64,000 nt of DNA from Peristeroidobacter soli (lineage in GTDB: Bacteria > Pseudomonadota > Gammaproteobacteria > Steroidobacterales > Steroidobacteraceae), in contig NZ_RYEV01000003.1 of the NCBI RefSeq assembly GCF_004138485.1, forward strand, positions 124,001 through 188,000. Direction: 5' to 3'. Position numbers and translations under genes: made by a program. Every line of letters begins with the position of its first letter. The first letter of the stretch is position 1. Positions 63,516-64,000 of this stretch are shown here, in pieces. Below the pieces are notes generated by a model. The model had not been told where the DNA came from. It was given only the letters and a program-made list of their open reading frames with translations, and searched no databases.

Positions 63516-64000
63516 ATGGATCACAGAGTCGGCGAGACCGCGCAAGCCTTGTTGGATGCCTATAGCGGCGCGCCGCTGCCCCCGATCCGCAGTCGATTCG
63601 ATGCGGGCGACACCCGCGCGGCCTACGCCGTGCAGCTGGCGCAGATCGAGCATTGGATCGAGAAGGGCCGCCGGCCCGTGGGCCGCAAGATCGGACTCAC
63701 GTCGCCGGCGGTACAGAAGCAGTTGGGCGTGGCTGAACCGGATTTCGGTCAGCTGTTCGCGGACATGGTGTATGGCACCGGCGAGACGATTCCGGTCTCC
63801 CGATTGCAGCAGCCGCGCGTGGAGGCCGAGATTGCGCTGATCCTGTCCCGTGATTTGGATATGGCCCACGCGACCGTCGCGGACGTGATTGCATCGGTCG
63901 GCTGTGTATTGCCCGCGCTGGAAGTCGTCGGCAGTCGCATCGCCGGTTGGCAGATCGACATTGTCGACACCATTGCCGACAACGCGTCGTCGGGCGTGTT
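63516..64000 (+). CDS. 2-keto-4-pentenoate hydratase, cut by the right edge
   Basis: 161 complete codons from the ATG at 63516, with AAGAGGG upstream. The FAH-like hydratase fold shows GRKIGLTSPAVQKQLGVAEP, DFGQLFADMVYGTGETIPVS, then RVEAEIALILSRDL and ALEVVGSRIAGWQIDIVDTI, all typical of MhpD/BphH/TesE. Full proteins are about 260 residues, so about 100 are missing. It hydrates 2-oxopent-4-enoate to 4-hydroxy-2-oxovalerate, the substrate of the aldolase at 54301. Confidence 0.94.
   Translation, partial: MDHRVGETAQALLDAYSGAPLPPIRSRFDAGDTRAAYAVQLAQIEHWIEKGRRPVGRKIGLTSPAVQKQLGVAEPDFGQLFADMVYGTGETIPVSRLQQPRVEAEIALILSRDLDMAHATVADVIASVGCVLPALEVVGSRIAGWQIDIVDTIADNASSGV

Overview
The window is 64 kb of GC-rich chromosomal DNA from a Gram-negative bacterium. 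Type II secretion accessory genes (GspA/ExeA- and GspB-like), an RND efflux pump, two TonB-dependent receptors, a YadG/YadH ABC exporter and GltB/GltD point to a gammaproteobacterium. Aromatic-catabolic content and Xanthomonas-like TonB receptors would suit a Steroidobacter/Solimonas-type lineage, but that placement is inference. I saw no rRNA, tRNA, CRISPR array, prophage or intact insertion sequence.

Layout: 0-8.3 kb holds LysR regulators, a GNAT acetyltransferase and a four-gene periplasmic redox operon (di-haem peroxidase, Tat-exported phosphoesterase, cytochrome c, rhodanese), then a convergent PLP sulfur enzyme and RidA. 8.4-14.7 kb is a TetR-controlled tripartite efflux operon with two candidate operators. 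14.8-19.1 kb has a DhaL-DegV fusion (a one-chain fatty-acid-kinase-like protein) and the gspA/gspB pair. 19.3-24.5 kb has yadGH and small genes, including a frameshifted SEC-C protein. 24.7-31.1 kb has a large TonB receptor and a secreted tricorn-type peptidase. 31.1-36.6 kb is a patchwork of small genes and debris: a toxin-antitoxin pair, a barstar-like orphan, a frameshifted zinc-ribbon gene, a palindrome pair and a decayed copy of the gltD 3' end. 37.5-43.7 kb is gltB-gltD. 43.7-49.5 kb holds small envelope proteins, two VOC proteins and a tannase-family esterase.

The most interesting part is 49.6 kb to the right edge. It is a catabolic island: TonB receptor, MFS transporter, TauD/TfdA-type dioxygenase, 4-hydroxy-2-oxovalerate aldolase, acylating acetaldehyde dehydrogenase, an aspartate-dehydrogenase-like protein, a GntR/FCD regulator, an FAD monooxygenase, a cupin, a gamma-glutamyltransferase-family enzyme, a Rieske ferredoxin, a ferredoxin reductase and 2-keto-4-pentenoate hydratase (cut by the edge). 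A shared motif, TTGT-CAT-ACAA and variants, lies in five promoter regions of this island and is the likely operator of the GntR protein. The hydratase, aldolase and acetaldehyde dehydrogenase form the standard lower meta-cleavage route from 2-oxopent-4-enoate to pyruvate and acetyl-CoA. No ring-cleaving dioxygenase or oxygenase large subunit is visible, so the upper substrate is unknown.
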